64,000 nt of DNA from Hyphomicrobiales bacterium (GCA_900473915.1 UCNG01000022.1:110597-174596); one strand, 5' to 3'; positions 1 to 9,268 are shown, counted from the first letter of the stretch. The notes: generated by a model not told the origin, from the sequence alone. Program-made: numbers and translations.

Positions 1-40
1 TTGCGAGTCTTTCAAGAGCCATCCTGCATCAAGGGAGGCC

Positions 41-2707
41 ATGATGGCGAAGTGGGTGTACACGTTCGGCGACGGCAAGGCAGAAGGTGCGGCAAGCGAC
101 CGTAATCTTCTCGGCGGCAAGGGAGCGAACCTGGCTGAAATGAGCAGCCTTGGTCTTCCAGTGCCTCCGGGCTTTACCATCACGACCGAAGTCTGCACCT
201 ATTATTACGATCATGAGCGTTCCTATCCGACCGAACTGAATGATCAGGTTCAGGCGGCTTTGACCCACATAGCGAAAGTGACGGGGCGCAATTTCGGCGA
301 TACCGAAAAGCCGCTTCTGGTGTCGGTGCGCTCCGGCGCCCGGGCTTCCATGCCGGGCATGATGGATACGGTGCTCAATCTCGGTCTCAACGATGAGACC
401 GTGCAGGCCATTGCCCGCGAGGCGGGAGATGAGCGCTTTGCCTATGACAGCTATCGCCGCTTCATCCAGATGTATTCCGATGTCGTGCTGGGCGTCGACC
501 ATGGTTTCTTCGAAGAAATTCTCGAAGACAAGAAGGCCGATCTCGGCGTCGAGGTCGATACGGCGCTGACGGCAGAAGACTGGAAGGATGTCATCGCCTC
601 TTATAAGGCCAAGGTCGAGGAAGAACTTGGCCAGCCTTTCCCGCAAGATCCGCGCGAACAGCTTTGGGGCGCCATCGGTGCTGTCTTCTCAAGCTGGATG
701 AACGCGCGTGCCATCACCTATCGTCGCCTGCACAATATTCCGGCGGCCTGGGGCACGGCGGTCAATGTGCAGGCCATGGTGTTCGGCAATATGGGCGAGA
801 CGTCAGCGACCGGCGTTGCCTTCACACGCAATCCCTCGACCGGCGAGAAGAAACTTTACGGCGAGTTCCTCGTCAATGCACAGGGCGAAGACGTCGTGGC
901 CGGTATCCGCACGCCGCAGAACATCACCGAGGAAGCGCGTATCGCAGCCGGTTCCGACAAGCCGTCGCTTGAAAAGGTGATGCCGGAAGCCTTTGCTGAA
1001 TTCCTCAAGGTTGCCGACCGGCTGGAACAGCATTATCGCGATATGCAGGACCTTGAATTCACCATTGAGCGCGGCAAGCTGTGGATGCTCCAGACCCGTT
1101 CGGGCAAGCGCACCGCGAAGGCAGCGCTGAAGATGGCCGTTGAAATGGCGGGCGAGGGCCTGATCACACAGGAAGAAGCGGTTCTGCGCGTCGATCCCGC
1201 AGCGCTTGACCAGCTGCTGCACCCGACCATCGACCCACGCGCCGAGCGTCAGGTGATCGGTCAGGGGCTGCCTGCATCGCCGGGCGCTGCAACGGGCGAA
1301 ATCGTCTTCTCTTCCGAAGATGCCGAACAGGCAAAATCGGAAGGCCGGAAGGTCATCCTCGTTCGCATAGAGACCAGCCCGGAAGATATTCACGGCATGC
1401 ATGCGGCGGAAGGCATTCTGACGACACGCGGCGGCATGACCAGTCACGCGGCGGTCGTTGCCCGCGGCATGGGTAAGCCCTGTGTTTCCGGCGCGGGATC
1501 GCTTCGCGTCGATTATCGCAACGGTGTCATGCTTGCGGCTGGCCAAACCTTCAAGAAGGGCGATGTCGTCACGGTCGATGGCGGCACCGGACAGGTCCTG
1601 AAAGGCGCGGTGGCCATGCTGCAGCCCGAGCTTTCCGGCGATTTCGGCAAGCTGATGGAATGGGCCGACCGTACCCGCCGGATGAAGGTTCGCGCCAATG
1701 CTGAAACGCCTGCCGATGCCCGCACGGCGCGTTCGTTCGGTGCGGAAGGCATCGGCCTGTGCCGTACTGAACATATGTTCTTCGATGGAAGCCGCATCGT
1801 CGCCATGCGCGAGATGATCCTTTCTGACAATGAAGAAGGCCGACGCGCGGCGCTGGCAAAGCTTTTGCCCATGCAGCGTTCGGATTTTGTCGAGCTTTTC
1901 GAGATCATGAAGGGACTGCCCGTCACGATCCGCCTGCTCGATCCGCCATTGCATGAGTTCCTGCCGCATACGAATGAGGAAGTTGCCGAAGTTGCCCGGT
2001 CGATGGGTGTCGATGCGGCAAAGCTGCGTGAACGCGCAGATAGCCTGCATGAGTTCAACCCGATGCTGGGCCATCGCGGTTGCCGTCTGGCTGTATCCTA
2101 CCCGGAAATCGCGGAAATGCAGGCACGGGCGATTTTTGAAGCCGCCGTCGAGGCTGGCAAGAAGACCGGCGAACATGTGGTGCCGGAAGTGATGGTGCCA
2201 CTGGTCGGCCTCAAGGCCGAGCTGGATTTCGTCAAGGCGCGCATCGATGCTGTTGCCAAGGATGTCATGGCCGAGGCAGGCATCAAGATCGACTATATGG
2301 TCGGCACGATGATCGAACTGCCACGCGCCGCCTTGCGCGCTGCCGAAATCGCCGAAACCGCCGAGTTCTTCTCGTTTGGCACCAATGATCTGACGCAGAC
2401 GACCTTCGGCATTTCGCGCGATGATGCATCGTCCTTCCTGACTTCGTATCAGCAGCGGGGCGTGATCGAACAGGACCCGTTCGTGTCGCTCGATCTCGAA
2501 GGTGTGGGTGAACTGGTGGAAATCGCCGCTGAACGCGGACGAAAGACCCGCGAAAAACTCAAGCTCGGCATTTGCGGCGAGCATGGCGGTGATCCGGCGT
2601 CGATCGCCTTCTGTGAGAAGACCGGTCTCGACTATGTTTCCTGTTCGCCGTTCCGCGTGCCGATTGCCCGTCTCGCAGCGGCACAGTCGGCTGTGCGCAA
2701 GGTTTGA
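41..2707 (+). CDS. ppdK: Pyruvate, phosphate dikinase
   Basis: An 888-residue protein of full family length that interconverts pyruvate + ATP + Pi and phosphoenolpyruvate + AMP + PPi in the cytoplasm. The N-terminal nucleotide-binding domain begins with the GGKGANLAEM motif. The phosphohistidine domain carries TTRGGMTSHAAVVARG with the swivelling His near residue 469. The C-terminal PEP/pyruvate barrel has FGTNDLTQTTFG and LGICGEHGG, whose Cys is the expected proton donor. The ATG at 41 follows a good ribosome binding site (GGGAGG); a second ATG codon lies immediately after. In Brucella and rhizobia this enzyme links TCA-cycle carbon to gluconeogenesis. The promoter lies outside the window. 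Confidence 0.97.
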   Translation: MMAKWVYTFGDGKAEGAASDRNLLGGKGANLAEMSSLGLPVPPGFTITTEVCTYYYDHERSYPTELNDQVQAALTHIAKVTGRNFGDTEKPLLVSVRSGARASMPGMMDTVLNLGLNDETVQAIAREAGDERFAYDSYRRFIQMYSDVVLGVDHGFFEEILEDKKADLGVEVDTALTAEDWKDVIASYKAKVEEELGQPFPQDPREQLWGAIGAVFSSWMNARAITYRRLHNIPAAWGTAVNVQAMVFGNMGETSATGVAFTRNPSTGEKKLYGEFLVNAQGEDVVAGIRTPQNITEEARIAAGSDKPSLEKVMPEAFAEFLKVADRLEQHYRDMQDLEFTIERGKLWMLQTRSGKRTAKAALKMAVEMAGEGLITQEEAVLRVDPAALDQLLHPTIDPRAERQVIGQGLPASPGAATGEIVFSSEDAEQAKSEGRKVILVRIETSPEDIHGMHAAEGILTTRGGMTSHAAVVARGMGKPCVSGAGSLRVDYRNGVMLAAGQTFKKGDVVTVDGGTGQVLKGAVAMLQPELSGDFGKLMEWADRTRRMKVRANAETPADARTARSFGAEGIGLCRTEHMFFDGSRIVAMREMILSDNEEGRRAALAKLLPMQRSDFVELFEIMKGLPVTIRLLDPPLHEFLPHTNEEVAEVARSMGVDAAKLRERADSLHEFNPMLGHRGCRLAVSYPEIAEMQARAIFEAAVEAGKKTGEHVVPEVMVPLVGLKAELDFVKARIDAVAKDVMAEAGIKIDYMVGTMIELPRAALRAAEIAETAEFFSFGTNDLTQTTFGISRDDASSFLTSYQQRGVIEQDPFVSLDLEGVGELVEIAAERGRKTREKLKLGICGEHGGDPASIAFCEKTGLDYVSCSPFRVPIARLAAAQSAVRKV

Positions 2708-2779
2708 CAGTACGCCATAATTTGGCTTAGCTGCCGGCGTAGTTCCCCGGTGGTTAAGCCATTTTCAGAAAACGCAATC

Positions 2780-3610
2780 ATGTTTCGTTGTATCGCCGCG
2801 GCTGGAGCCGCCATTCTCATCGCGACCAGCATGGCCAGCGCCTATGATATCTCGCCGCAGGAGCGGGCGGAAAACAGGGCCAGCCAAGACACGATCAGGA
2901 TCGTCGAACCGCAATTGCGCATAGCACGCGGCGGCGCTGCATCGCCGCAGGTGGCGTTGACGCTCGATGCGTGCATGGGCAAGACCGATCACCGGATACT
3001 CGACATGCTGGTGCAGAACCGTATTCCGGCGACCATCTTCGTGACGGGTCGATGGATAAAACAGAACCCCGCCGCCGTGGCGGTTCTGAAAGCCAATGCC
3101 GATCTGTTCGATGTTGAAAACCATGGCGCGATGCACATTCCAGCCATCACCAATGAGCCGAAAATGTACGGCATCAAGACGGCTGGTTCGCTTGAGGCGG
3201 TCCATTTGGAAATCGATGCGGGTGCTGCGGCGATCACCGATGCCGGAATCTCGAAGCCTGCCTGGTATCGCGATGCGACGGCCCGTTATTCGACCGATGC
3301 CATCAAGCTGGCGACAAGCATGGGGTACAAGATCGGCGGCTATTCACTGAATGGCGATCAGGGAGCATCGTTGCTGGCGCCGACCGTCGAGCGCCGCATT
3401 GCCGCCGCGCGTGACGGCGATGTCATCATCTCGCATATCAACCAGCCGACGCGCTCGGCGGGCGAGGGGGTAGTCAAGGGCGTTCTGGCCCTGAAAGCGA
3501 AGGGAATGAAATTCGTGCGTCTCAAGGAGGTTGAGACGACCATGACGCTCAACCCGGTCGCACCGCACAATCTTCATGCGGGCGTTCCAAAGCCTGCCGC
3601 GTCGAAATAG
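2780..3610 (+). CDS. Polysaccharide deacetylase (NodB-type) family protein, exported
   Basis: About 276 residues with a signal peptide (MFRCIAAAGAAILIATSMASA). The NodB-like fold shows as VALTLDACMG near the start, NHGAMH for the His pair, a WYRDATARY arginine motif and VIISHINQP near the end. The usual TFDD motif reads TLDA, so the first Asp (catalytic base) is kept while the second, normally a metal ligand, is Ala. The family removes N- or O-acyl groups from envelope polysaccharides; the substrate here is unknown. A GTG at 2750 would add ten residues before the signal sequence; neither start has a strong ribosome binding site. It follows ppdK by about 70 bases. Confidence 0.82.
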   Translation: MFRCIAAAGAAILIATSMASAYDISPQERAENRASQDTIRIVEPQLRIARGGAASPQVALTLDACMGKTDHRILDMLVQNRIPATIFVTGRWIKQNPAAVAVLKANADLFDVENHGAMHIPAITNEPKMYGIKTAGSLEAVHLEIDAGAAAITDAGISKPAWYRDATARYSTDAIKLATSMGYKIGGYSLNGDQGASLLAPTVERRIAAARDGDVIISHINQPTRSAGEGVVKGVLALKAKGMKFVRLKEVETTMTLNPVAPHNLHAGVPKPAASK

Positions 3611-3624
3611 TCCAGTTTGACAAT

Positions 3625-4071
3625 TCAGACGCCGTTGGCCTTTTCCTTCGGGGAAAGGCTTTTCATGACCGCGGCGTAGTTGCGGCCAAGGCTTTCAAAA
3701 ACCGCATTTTCGCCCGTCGGCGGCTCGACCGACAGAGTCGTGCCGTCGTTGCGTAAGGTGACGAATATGACCTGATCGTCCGGCTGTCCGGCAATGGCAA
3801 TTGCACCGATGCGTTGTGCCTCGCTGGTGTCGAGAGCGGGCATGTTGAACAGAACTTCACCGCCGACCCGTTCAGCGGCCTTGGCAAGGGCAGAGTCGAA
3901 ACCTTCGATCAGCACGTCAATGGCTCCGAGCGCGAACTCCAGTTCGACTGCCTCAAGCGTCATCGTGTCGTCTACGGTTGTGGCGTCCGATGACTGGTTG
4001 CCATTTTGAAGGGCGCGATCCATTCCGTCCTCTCCGACGATTGCAATATCTGCCCCCATATGCGCAATCAT
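3625..4071 (-). CDS. Conserved hypothetical protein, acidic, about 148 aa
   Basis: I do not recognise a family. It is an acidic soluble-looking protein with no signal peptide or membrane segment. It contains a stretch rich in Ala, Glu and Leu (TLEAVELEFALGAIDVLIEGFDSALAKAAERVGGEVLF) and then a beta-rich half (IGAIAIAGQPDDQVIFVTLRNDGTTLSVEPP). The start at 4071 has AGAAGG very close upstream; an in-frame ATG at 4059 is equally possible. The open frame continues to 4221, but that part runs through an intergenic repeat and is probably not translated. It converges on the deacetylase gene with a 14-base gap. Confidence 0.6.
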   Translation of the reverse strand: MIAHMGADIAIVGEDGMDRALQNGNQSSDATTVDDTMTLEAVELEFALGAIDVLIEGFDSALAKAAERVGGEVLFNMPALDTSEAQRIGAIAIAGQPDDQVIFVTLRNDGTTLSVEPPTGENAVFESLGRNYAAVMKSLSPKEKANGV

Positions 4072-4166
4072 GCCTTCTGTTAGCGGTTGCTGCAATGCCT
4101 TTTTATTTGATTTACCTAGCTTTTTCTCACTTATTCTTAAAGCTGGTGATCTTTGCAGGCTAAGAA

Positions 4167-4262
4167 CGCATCCCGAAAAGTGCGAAACAGCCTCCGGGTA
4201 TGATGCGCGTTGAACAAACAATTGAGCGCGGATCAGCCGTAATCTGATTGAACCGCACCCCG
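4167..4262. repeat. Intergenic palindromic repeat copy
   Basis: The stretch contains GCATCCCGAAAAGTGCGAAAC and ATGCGCGTTGAACAAACA followed by a GAGCGCGGATCAG...CTGATTGAACCGC inverted pair. The same modules recur at 21631, 43217 and 60373 in this window, so this is one copy of a dispersed intergenic repeat family resembling the Brucella palindromic repeats (name by resemblance only). Confidence 0.7.
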
Positions 4263-4440
4263 GGAGGGGCTGCCCCTAATGCGATTTGCTTGAACTATCA
4301 AGCACGTCAAAGCTGTATTAGCTATTGCTTTTATAGATGGCTAAACATTGTAGGTGCCAGGTTTTGATCGGGGTCAATGCTCTTTCATCCCGAATCTTCG
4401 ACGTTCTCCCCATCACAAGGGAATTGGTGTCGGAGGGCAC

Positions 4441-5784
4441 ATGAGACTGATATGGAAAGCGGCGGTCGGCGGCGCGGGTGCGCTAGCCGCAGCCTGGCTC
4501 TTTGCGCTTTCAACACCCCACTGGCTGACGGCGAGGCACGAAAGCGCCGTCGATGTCTCCGACAAGGCTTTGATCGAAAAGGGCGAATATATTGCTCATG
4601 CGGGCGACTGCGCCGCCTGTCACACCGCGCCGGGCGGCAAGGCTTTTGCGGGCGGGCTCGGCATGCAGACGCCGCTTGGCACGATTTATTCCACAAACAT
4701 CACACCGGATCGTGAGACCGGCATCGGTAGCTACAGCTATGCCGATTTCGAGCGGGCGGTGCGGCAGGGCGTGCGCCGGGACAATGTCCATCTCTATCCG
4801 GCAATGCCGTTTGTCTCCTATACGGTCGTCAATGATGAGGACATGAAGGCGCTTTATGCGTTCTTCATGTCGAAGGTGGAGCCGGTAAAGCAGGACAACC
4901 AGCCCAGCACCTTGCCATGGCCGACCAATATGCGCTGGCCGCTCGCCTACTGGCAGCTTTTCTTTGGAAATTCGCGTTCGTTCGAGATTGCAGCCGATAC
5001 CGATCCGGTGATCGCCCGCGGCGCTTATCTGGTCGAGGGGCTTGGTCATTGCGGCGCATGCCACACCCCACGCGGCCTCGCCTATGAAGAAAAAGCGGTC
5101 AAGAACGATCCGAAAGGAAAGTTCCTGTCCGGGTCGGTTCTGGAAGGCTGGTATGCGAAAAACCTGCGCGATCAGGATACGGGGCTTTCGACCTGGGCTG
5201 AGGACGAGATCGTCACCTTCCTCAAGACCGGGCGGACCGATCGCACGGCGGCATTCGGCTCGATGGCCGATGTCGTGCAGCACTCGACCCAATATTTGGC
5301 GGAAGATGATCTGCGTGCGATTGCCCGCTATCTGAAGTCGCTGCCGCCCAGCGAAGGGCGAGAGCGCGAATGGCAGCCCAAGGAAGATGTGACGACTGCC
5401 GCCCTCAAGGCTGGAGATTTCACTGCGCCGGGCGCCCTGTCTTATGTCGAGCAATGTTCGGTTTGCCACCGGATGGACGGCAAGGGTGCGCCGCGCATCT
5501 ATCCCGCACTTGCAGGCAATTCGATTGTCTTTGCCGATGACCCAAGCTCGCTTATTCAGGTCACGCTGACCGGGGGCAGAACGCCTGAAACGCCAGCGGA
5601 CAAGATGGCTTTCACCATGCCGGGCTTCGCGAATCTTCCCAATTGGCAGGTTGCCGAAATCCTCAACTTCATTCGCAACGGCTGGGGCAATCACGGCACA
5701 CCCATAACGGAGCAGGATATCGCACGCATGCGGCGTGAAATCGCTCACAAGCCTGTCCATTACGTTCCGGAGAACAAGCAATGA
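4441..5784 (+). CDS. Three-heme c-type cytochrome (dehydrogenase cytochrome subunit type)
   Basis: A 447-residue protein with an N-terminal hydrophobic signal/anchor (AAVGGAGALAAAWLFAL) and three heme c sites: CAACH, CGACH and CSVCH. Length and heme arrangement match the cytochrome subunits of membrane-bound alcohol, aldehyde or gluconate dehydrogenases, which take electrons from a periplasmic flavo- or quino-enzyme and reduce ubiquinone. No such large catalytic subunit lies beside it. The ATG at 4441 follows GGAGGGC; an upstream in-frame ATG at 4354 would destroy the signal peptide. Its stop overlaps the next gene by four bases (ATGA), so both are in one operon with another cytochrome. Confidence 0.85.
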   Translation: MRLIWKAAVGGAGALAAAWLFALSTPHWLTARHESAVDVSDKALIEKGEYIAHAGDCAACHTAPGGKAFAGGLGMQTPLGTIYSTNITPDRETGIGSYSYADFERAVRQGVRRDNVHLYPAMPFVSYTVVNDEDMKALYAFFMSKVEPVKQDNQPSTLPWPTNMRWPLAYWQLFFGNSRSFEIAADTDPVIARGAYLVEGLGHCGACHTPRGLAYEEKAVKNDPKGKFLSGSVLEGWYAKNLRDQDTGLSTWAEDEIVTFLKTGRTDRTAAFGSMADVVQHSTQYLAEDDLRAIARYLKSLPPSEGREREWQPKEDVTTAALKAGDFTAPGALSYVEQCSVCHRMDGKGAPRIYPALAGNSIVFADDPSSLIQVTLTGGRTPETPADKMAFTMPGFANLPNWQVAEILNFIRNGWGNHGTPITEQDIARMRREIAHKPVHYVPENKQ

Positions 5785-6692
5785 AAACCAGTACGATTGT
5801 CGTTCTTGGTGCCGGTTTTGCCGTGGCGGTAACGGGCGGCGCTTTCCTCTTCAATCACCTGCGGCCCTCGCTGGATGCCCCGGCCCCCCAAGCCTATGCG
5901 GTTCTGGACAAGGACAAGCAGCAGGTCGGATCTTATGTCATCCCGCCGGATCGCGACATTCTCAAACAGCCGAACGCGCCCGAGATCATGCATGGCAAGC
6001 GGCTGCTCAACGAAACGGCGCGGCTTTTGCCCGATTATGTCGGCAACGGCCTGAATTGCAATTCCTGCCACATAGGGCAGGGCAAGGTGGATAATGTTGC
6101 ATCCTATATCAACACCAGCAACTTCTATCCCGCCGTCATGCCCCGCGCGGGCAAGGAAGTTGATCTGGTGATGCGCATCAACGGCTGCTTCCAGCGTTCG
6201 ATGAACGGCAAGCCCTTGCCCCCTGACGGCGCTGATATGAAGGCGATGGTCGCCTATATGGACTGGCTGCGGCAGGACGTGGAAAAGGGGACCAAAGTGG
6301 CGATTCGCAATGCCGGTCCCATTGACGAAAGCCTCGTTCCCGATCCGGTCAACGGTGCAAAAATCTATGCGGCCCAATGTTCGACCTGTCATGGCGCTGA
6401 CGGTGAAGGCATGAAGGATCAGGCAGGCGATTATATCTTCCCGCCGCTATGGGGCGATGAAAGCTTCAATATCGGGGCCGGACTGGCTCGCACCTACAAG
6501 GCGGCGCAGTTCGTCAAATATGCGATGCCGCCTGCTCAGAACCATACTCTGCCCATCGGGCAGGGCGGTGTTCTGACCGATCAGGAAGCCATCGACGTGT
6601 CGGAATATTTCACCCATATGCCGCGTCCTGATTTCGCCGGCAAGGTGAAGGACTGGCCGAACACGAAGAAGCCGAAAGACGCGCGTTACTGA
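5781..6692 (+). CDS. Diheme c-type cytochrome, TsdA-like (thiosulfate dehydrogenase family)
   Basis: A 303-residue exported protein with an N-terminal membrane/signal segment (IVVLGAGFAVAVTGGAFLF) and two heme sites, NCNSCH and QCSTCH. The first domain has the INGCFQRSMNGKPLP stretch; in TsdA thiosulfate dehydrogenases a Cys in this position is an axial heme ligand, which is why I favour that family. TsdA joins two thiosulfates to tetrathionate in the periplasm and passes electrons to a partner cytochrome. The overlapping upstream three-heme cytochrome could be that partner. Family assignment is from motifs only; the substrate is unproven, and general cytochrome c family protein is the safe alternative. 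Confidence 0.72.
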   Translation: MKTSTIVVLGAGFAVAVTGGAFLFNHLRPSLDAPAPQAYAVLDKDKQQVGSYVIPPDRDILKQPNAPEIMHGKRLLNETARLLPDYVGNGLNCNSCHIGQGKVDNVASYINTSNFYPAVMPRAGKEVDLVMRINGCFQRSMNGKPLPPDGADMKAMVAYMDWLRQDVEKGTKVAIRNAGPIDESLVPDPVNGAKIYAAQCSTCHGADGEGMKDQAGDYIFPPLWGDESFNIGAGLARTYKAAQFVKYAMPPAQNHTLPIGQGGVLTDQEAIDVSEYFTHMPRPDFAGKVKDWPNTKKPKDARY

Positions 6693-6707
6693 ATGATATC
6701 GCGAGGG

Positions 6708-6743
6708 AAGTGCCCCGTCCTGACAGACGGGGCACTTGAATTT
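6708..6743 (+). terminator. Strong hairpin ending the cytochrome operon
   Basis: A perfect 12-base stem, AAGTGCCCCGTC / GACGGGGCACTT with a six-base loop, lies 16 bases after the stop of the TsdA-like gene. The tail (GAATTTCC) is only weakly T-rich. Confidence 0.75.
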
Positions 6744-6822
6744 CCGTGTTGAGGTTTTGCCGAGCGAAAATCTCTCTGCTATTCATATCATGTGAAAACA
6801 GAGAGACTCTCTCGGAGACTGC

Positions 6823-7611
6823 ATGAGAAAACTTCGCTACCAGCGGCGTCAGTCGCGCTCTGCGGTCTGGGCGCTCCGGCTTGGCATTTTTGCAGCCCTG
6901 CTGCTCACGCTGGCATTTCTTCTGCATCGCTTCTGGAGCTTGGAGACGCCTGATCTGGTGCTGGTTGCCGGATTGAGTACCGCTCTCGCGGTTCTCGCTC
7001 TTCTGTGTGCGGTAAAAGGCTTTCGCAATCTGTGGGTCAATGGCGACAAGGGCGGCGCACGTTCTTTCTGGGGCGGCATATTTGCCTTTGCCGTATTGCT
7101 TCCGGTGGGGCTGGTAACGACGCTATGCTATCTCTCGCCGCCGCTTTATGACCTCTCCACGGATTTCGAGGCGCCGCCCCAGTTCCCGTCCAATATGCCG
7201 CCGCGCCTGCAATGGATGAACCCTTTGACGGCGGCAGTCAGCGGCGATGCGCTGACCCAGCTGACCGCCTATCCGGATGTGGTTGGACGACGCTATGAAG
7301 CCGCGCCCGACCGTGTCGCTCAAGGGGTTGAAACTGTTCTCAAGACATTCAGTTGGCAGGAAATCGCGCGAAATGCTCCTTCGCCCGAGCAGAATGCATC
7401 GCGGTTCGCCGTGACGGCGCATAGTTTCATTCTGGGCTTGAAAAGCGACATCATCATACGGCTGCTCGATGAAGGCGAGACTACCTATGTCGATGTGCGC
7501 TCGCTGTCGCGCTACGGCAAGCGCGATATGGGGCAGAATGCCAGCTTTATCACCGAATTTCTGGGGGCGCTTGAAGGTGAGGTCAACAAGGCTCCGGCTG
7601 ACGTGGAATAA
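6823..7611 (+). CDS. DUF1499 domain membrane protein
   Basis: A 262-residue protein. The N-terminal 110 residues hold three hydrophobic segments (LGIFAALLLTLAFLL, LVLVAGLSTALAVLALL and GIFAFAVLLPVGLVTTLCYL). The remaining soluble part, with the conserved YPDVVGRRYEAAPDRVAQGV start and the DIIIRLLDEGETTYVDVRSLSRYGKRDMGQN block, matches DUF1499, a widespread family of unknown function. The start ATG at 6823 is preceded by CTCGGAGACTGC. The stop codon directly abuts the stop codon of the convergent hydrolase gene, leaving no intergenic base. Family is confident; function is unknown. Confidence 0.85.
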   Translation: MRKLRYQRRQSRSAVWALRLGIFAALLLTLAFLLHRFWSLETPDLVLVAGLSTALAVLALLCAVKGFRNLWVNGDKGGARSFWGGIFAFAVLLPVGLVTTLCYLSPPLYDLSTDFEAPPQFPSNMPPRLQWMNPLTAAVSGDALTQLTAYPDVVGRRYEAAPDRVAQGVETVLKTFSWQEIARNAPSPEQNASRFAVTAHSFILGLKSDIIIRLLDEGETTYVDVRSLSRYGKRDMGQNASFITEFLGALEGEVNKAPADVE

Positions 7612-8517
7612 TCAGCCCGGAAAGTAGATGCTGTCGAGCGACGGATGGCCCTCGGTCCTGACCTCGCCCCGTCCGACCAGATCTTCCAGATGCGCCAGCA
7701 CCGACAGCGCTGCCGCACCATGCAGTCGCGGATCGGTATCGCGATAGATCGCCTTCACCATGTCGCCGATCGTCCGGTCTCCCTGTAGAACACGTTCGAG
7801 AATGGCACGTTCTCGCATCTTGCGATGGGCACGCAGGCCCCGAACAAATGCGGCTGGTTTGGTGACAGCGCCGCCATGGCCCGGCAGATAGACCTTGTCG
7901 TCGCGTGCCAGCAGTTTTTCCAGCGAGACCATATAATCGCTCATGGAGCCGTCGGGCGGGGCAACAATGGATGTCGCCCACGCCATGACATGATCGGCAG
8001 AAAAAAGGATGCCAGTATTCCTCAGGCCGAAAGCCATGTGATTGGCGGCATGGCCGGGCGTATGAATGCCTTCCAGAACCCAACCGTCGCCTTCGATTGA
8101 TTGGCCATCGGCGAGCCCGATATCCGGGATGAAGTCGGCATCGGCGCTGGCTTCGAGCATGTTCACCTCGCCCGCGTAATAGGGGCGGGCAGGGCGATGC
8201 GGTCCCTCGGCGACGGTTCGGGCGCCGAGGGTTTCCTTCAGGCGCTGCGCCAGCGGCGAGTGGTCGCGGTGGGTGTGGCTGACGAAAATATGACTGACCG
8301 GACGACCGGCAATGGCTGCTATCAGGGCGTTATAATGCGCCTCGTCCTCCGGGCCGGGATCGATGATAGCCAGCGTATCCGTGCCGATAATATAGCTGTT
8401 GGTGCCGTGAAAGGTGAAAGCGCTCGGATTATTGACGGTGAGGCGCAAAATGCCTTTACTCAGTTCAACCGGCTTCCCATATTGGGGCGTGAAACTGCTG
8501 TCGAAAACAAGCGCCAT
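7612..8517 (-). CDS. MBL-fold metallo-hydrolase with C-terminal winged-helix domain
   Basis: About 301 residues. The metallo-beta-lactamase fold shows the zinc motif SHTHRDH, followed by a later GHG (YLPGHGGAV) and the HTPGHAANHMA motif. The last 80 residues (RERAILERVLQGDRTIGDMVKAIYRD...LSVLAHLEDLVGRGEV) look like the winged-helix domain found in LACTB2-like and RNase-related hydrolases. The family cleaves ester, thioester or phosphodiester bonds; the substrate is not evident. The ATG at 8517 has GGAAG eight bases upstream; a TTG 15 bases further out is less likely. Confidence 0.85.
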   Translation of the reverse strand: MALVFDSSFTPQYGKPVELSKGILRLTVNNPSAFTFHGTNSYIIGTDTLAIIDPGPEDEAHYNALIAAIAGRPVSHIFVSHTHRDHSPLAQRLKETLGARTVAEGPHRPARPYYAGEVNMLEASADADFIPDIGLADGQSIEGDGWVLEGIHTPGHAANHMAFGLRNTGILFSADHVMAWATSIVAPPDGSMSDYMVSLEKLLARDDKVYLPGHGGAVTKPAAFVRGLRAHRKMRERAILERVLQGDRTIGDMVKAIYRDTDPRLHGAAALSVLAHLEDLVGRGEVRTEGHPSLDSIYFPG

Positions 8518-8668
8518 TGAAGCGGCTTCCAATTCTTCTTTGGTTTGATTGATGAAACGGCATAGGCCTTATATAGTCGGGTTGCAAACGTGAACAGTCG
8601 CGCGCGCTGACAATCGCGTCAGGAGTCAGATTCCGGTATCTGTCGCCGCGTCAAAAGTGGAGTTGGAT

Positions 8669-9268
8669 ATGCCTCATAGAGCAAAGTCTCGCATCGCCGT
8701 CGCCTCTCTGGCTACGGAGTATCTGCCCACCGGACAACTGGCCCGTGCTTTCTGGTTTGTGGGGCTTGCACTGATCGGAACGGCTGTTCTTGCCATCTCC
8801 GCCAAGATCAAGGTTGACCTGGTCTACGTCAATGTGACGATGCAGACCTTCGCTCTGTTTGCCATTTCTGCGCTTTACGGCTCGCGGCTCGCTGTGGCGA
8901 CCGTCGCCCTTTATCTGCTTGAAGGCGCGCTTGGCATGCCGGTCTTCACCGGTACGCCGGAAAAGGGCATTGGCCTTGCCTATATGGTTGGCCCCACGGG
9001 CGGCTACCTTCTTTCCTATCTTGCTGCAGCCTGGATCGTCGGACGTGCTGCAGACAAGGGAATGGCGCGCAATCCCCTCGCTCTCGGCGGCGCAATGCTG
9101 CTTGCTGAGGCCGTCATTCTATTGATGGGCGCTGGCTGGATGGCCTATCTCTTCGGTCTGGAAAAGGCCATTGCCTTCGGCTTCGGCGCATTCATCGTTG
9201 GTGATCTGGTGAAGCTCGCACTCGCCGCCTGCGGCGTGCCTGCCATGATGTCGCTTTTGAAACGCTGA
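8669..9268 (+). CDS. bioY: Biotin transporter substrate-binding subunit BioY
   Basis: A 199-residue integral membrane protein with about six hydrophobic helices. It carries the BioY signature LVYVNVTMQTFALFAISALYGSRLA and GPTGGYLLSYLAAAW. BioY is the S component of ECF-type biotin importers and can work alone or with BioM/BioN; neither is adjacent here. The ATG at 8669 is preceded by GGAGTTGGAT; a GTG at 8657 is in frame. I looked for a BioR-type operator upstream and found only a partial match (TTATATAGTC), so regulation by BioR is not supported. A strong terminator follows. Confidence 0.93.
   Translation: MPHRAKSRIAVASLATEYLPTGQLARAFWFVGLALIGTAVLAISAKIKVDLVYVNVTMQTFALFAISALYGSRLAVATVALYLLEGALGMPVFTGTPEKGIGLAYMVGPTGGYLLSYLAAAWIVGRAADKGMARNPLALGGAMLLAEAVILLMGAGWMAYLFGLEKAIAFGFGAFIVGDLVKLALAACGVPAMMSLLKR

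Noticed and set aside
803-2584. Long antisense open frame (593 codons) opposite ppdK
   Set aside because: It is a shadow of the ppdK reading frame in GC-rich DNA; the peptide has no domain and is rich in His, Arg and Gln.
8560-8600. Possible BioR operator upstream of bioY
   Set aside because: Only TTATATAGTC is found, matching about seven of ten positions of the palindromic TTATMTATAA-type site and not palindromic.
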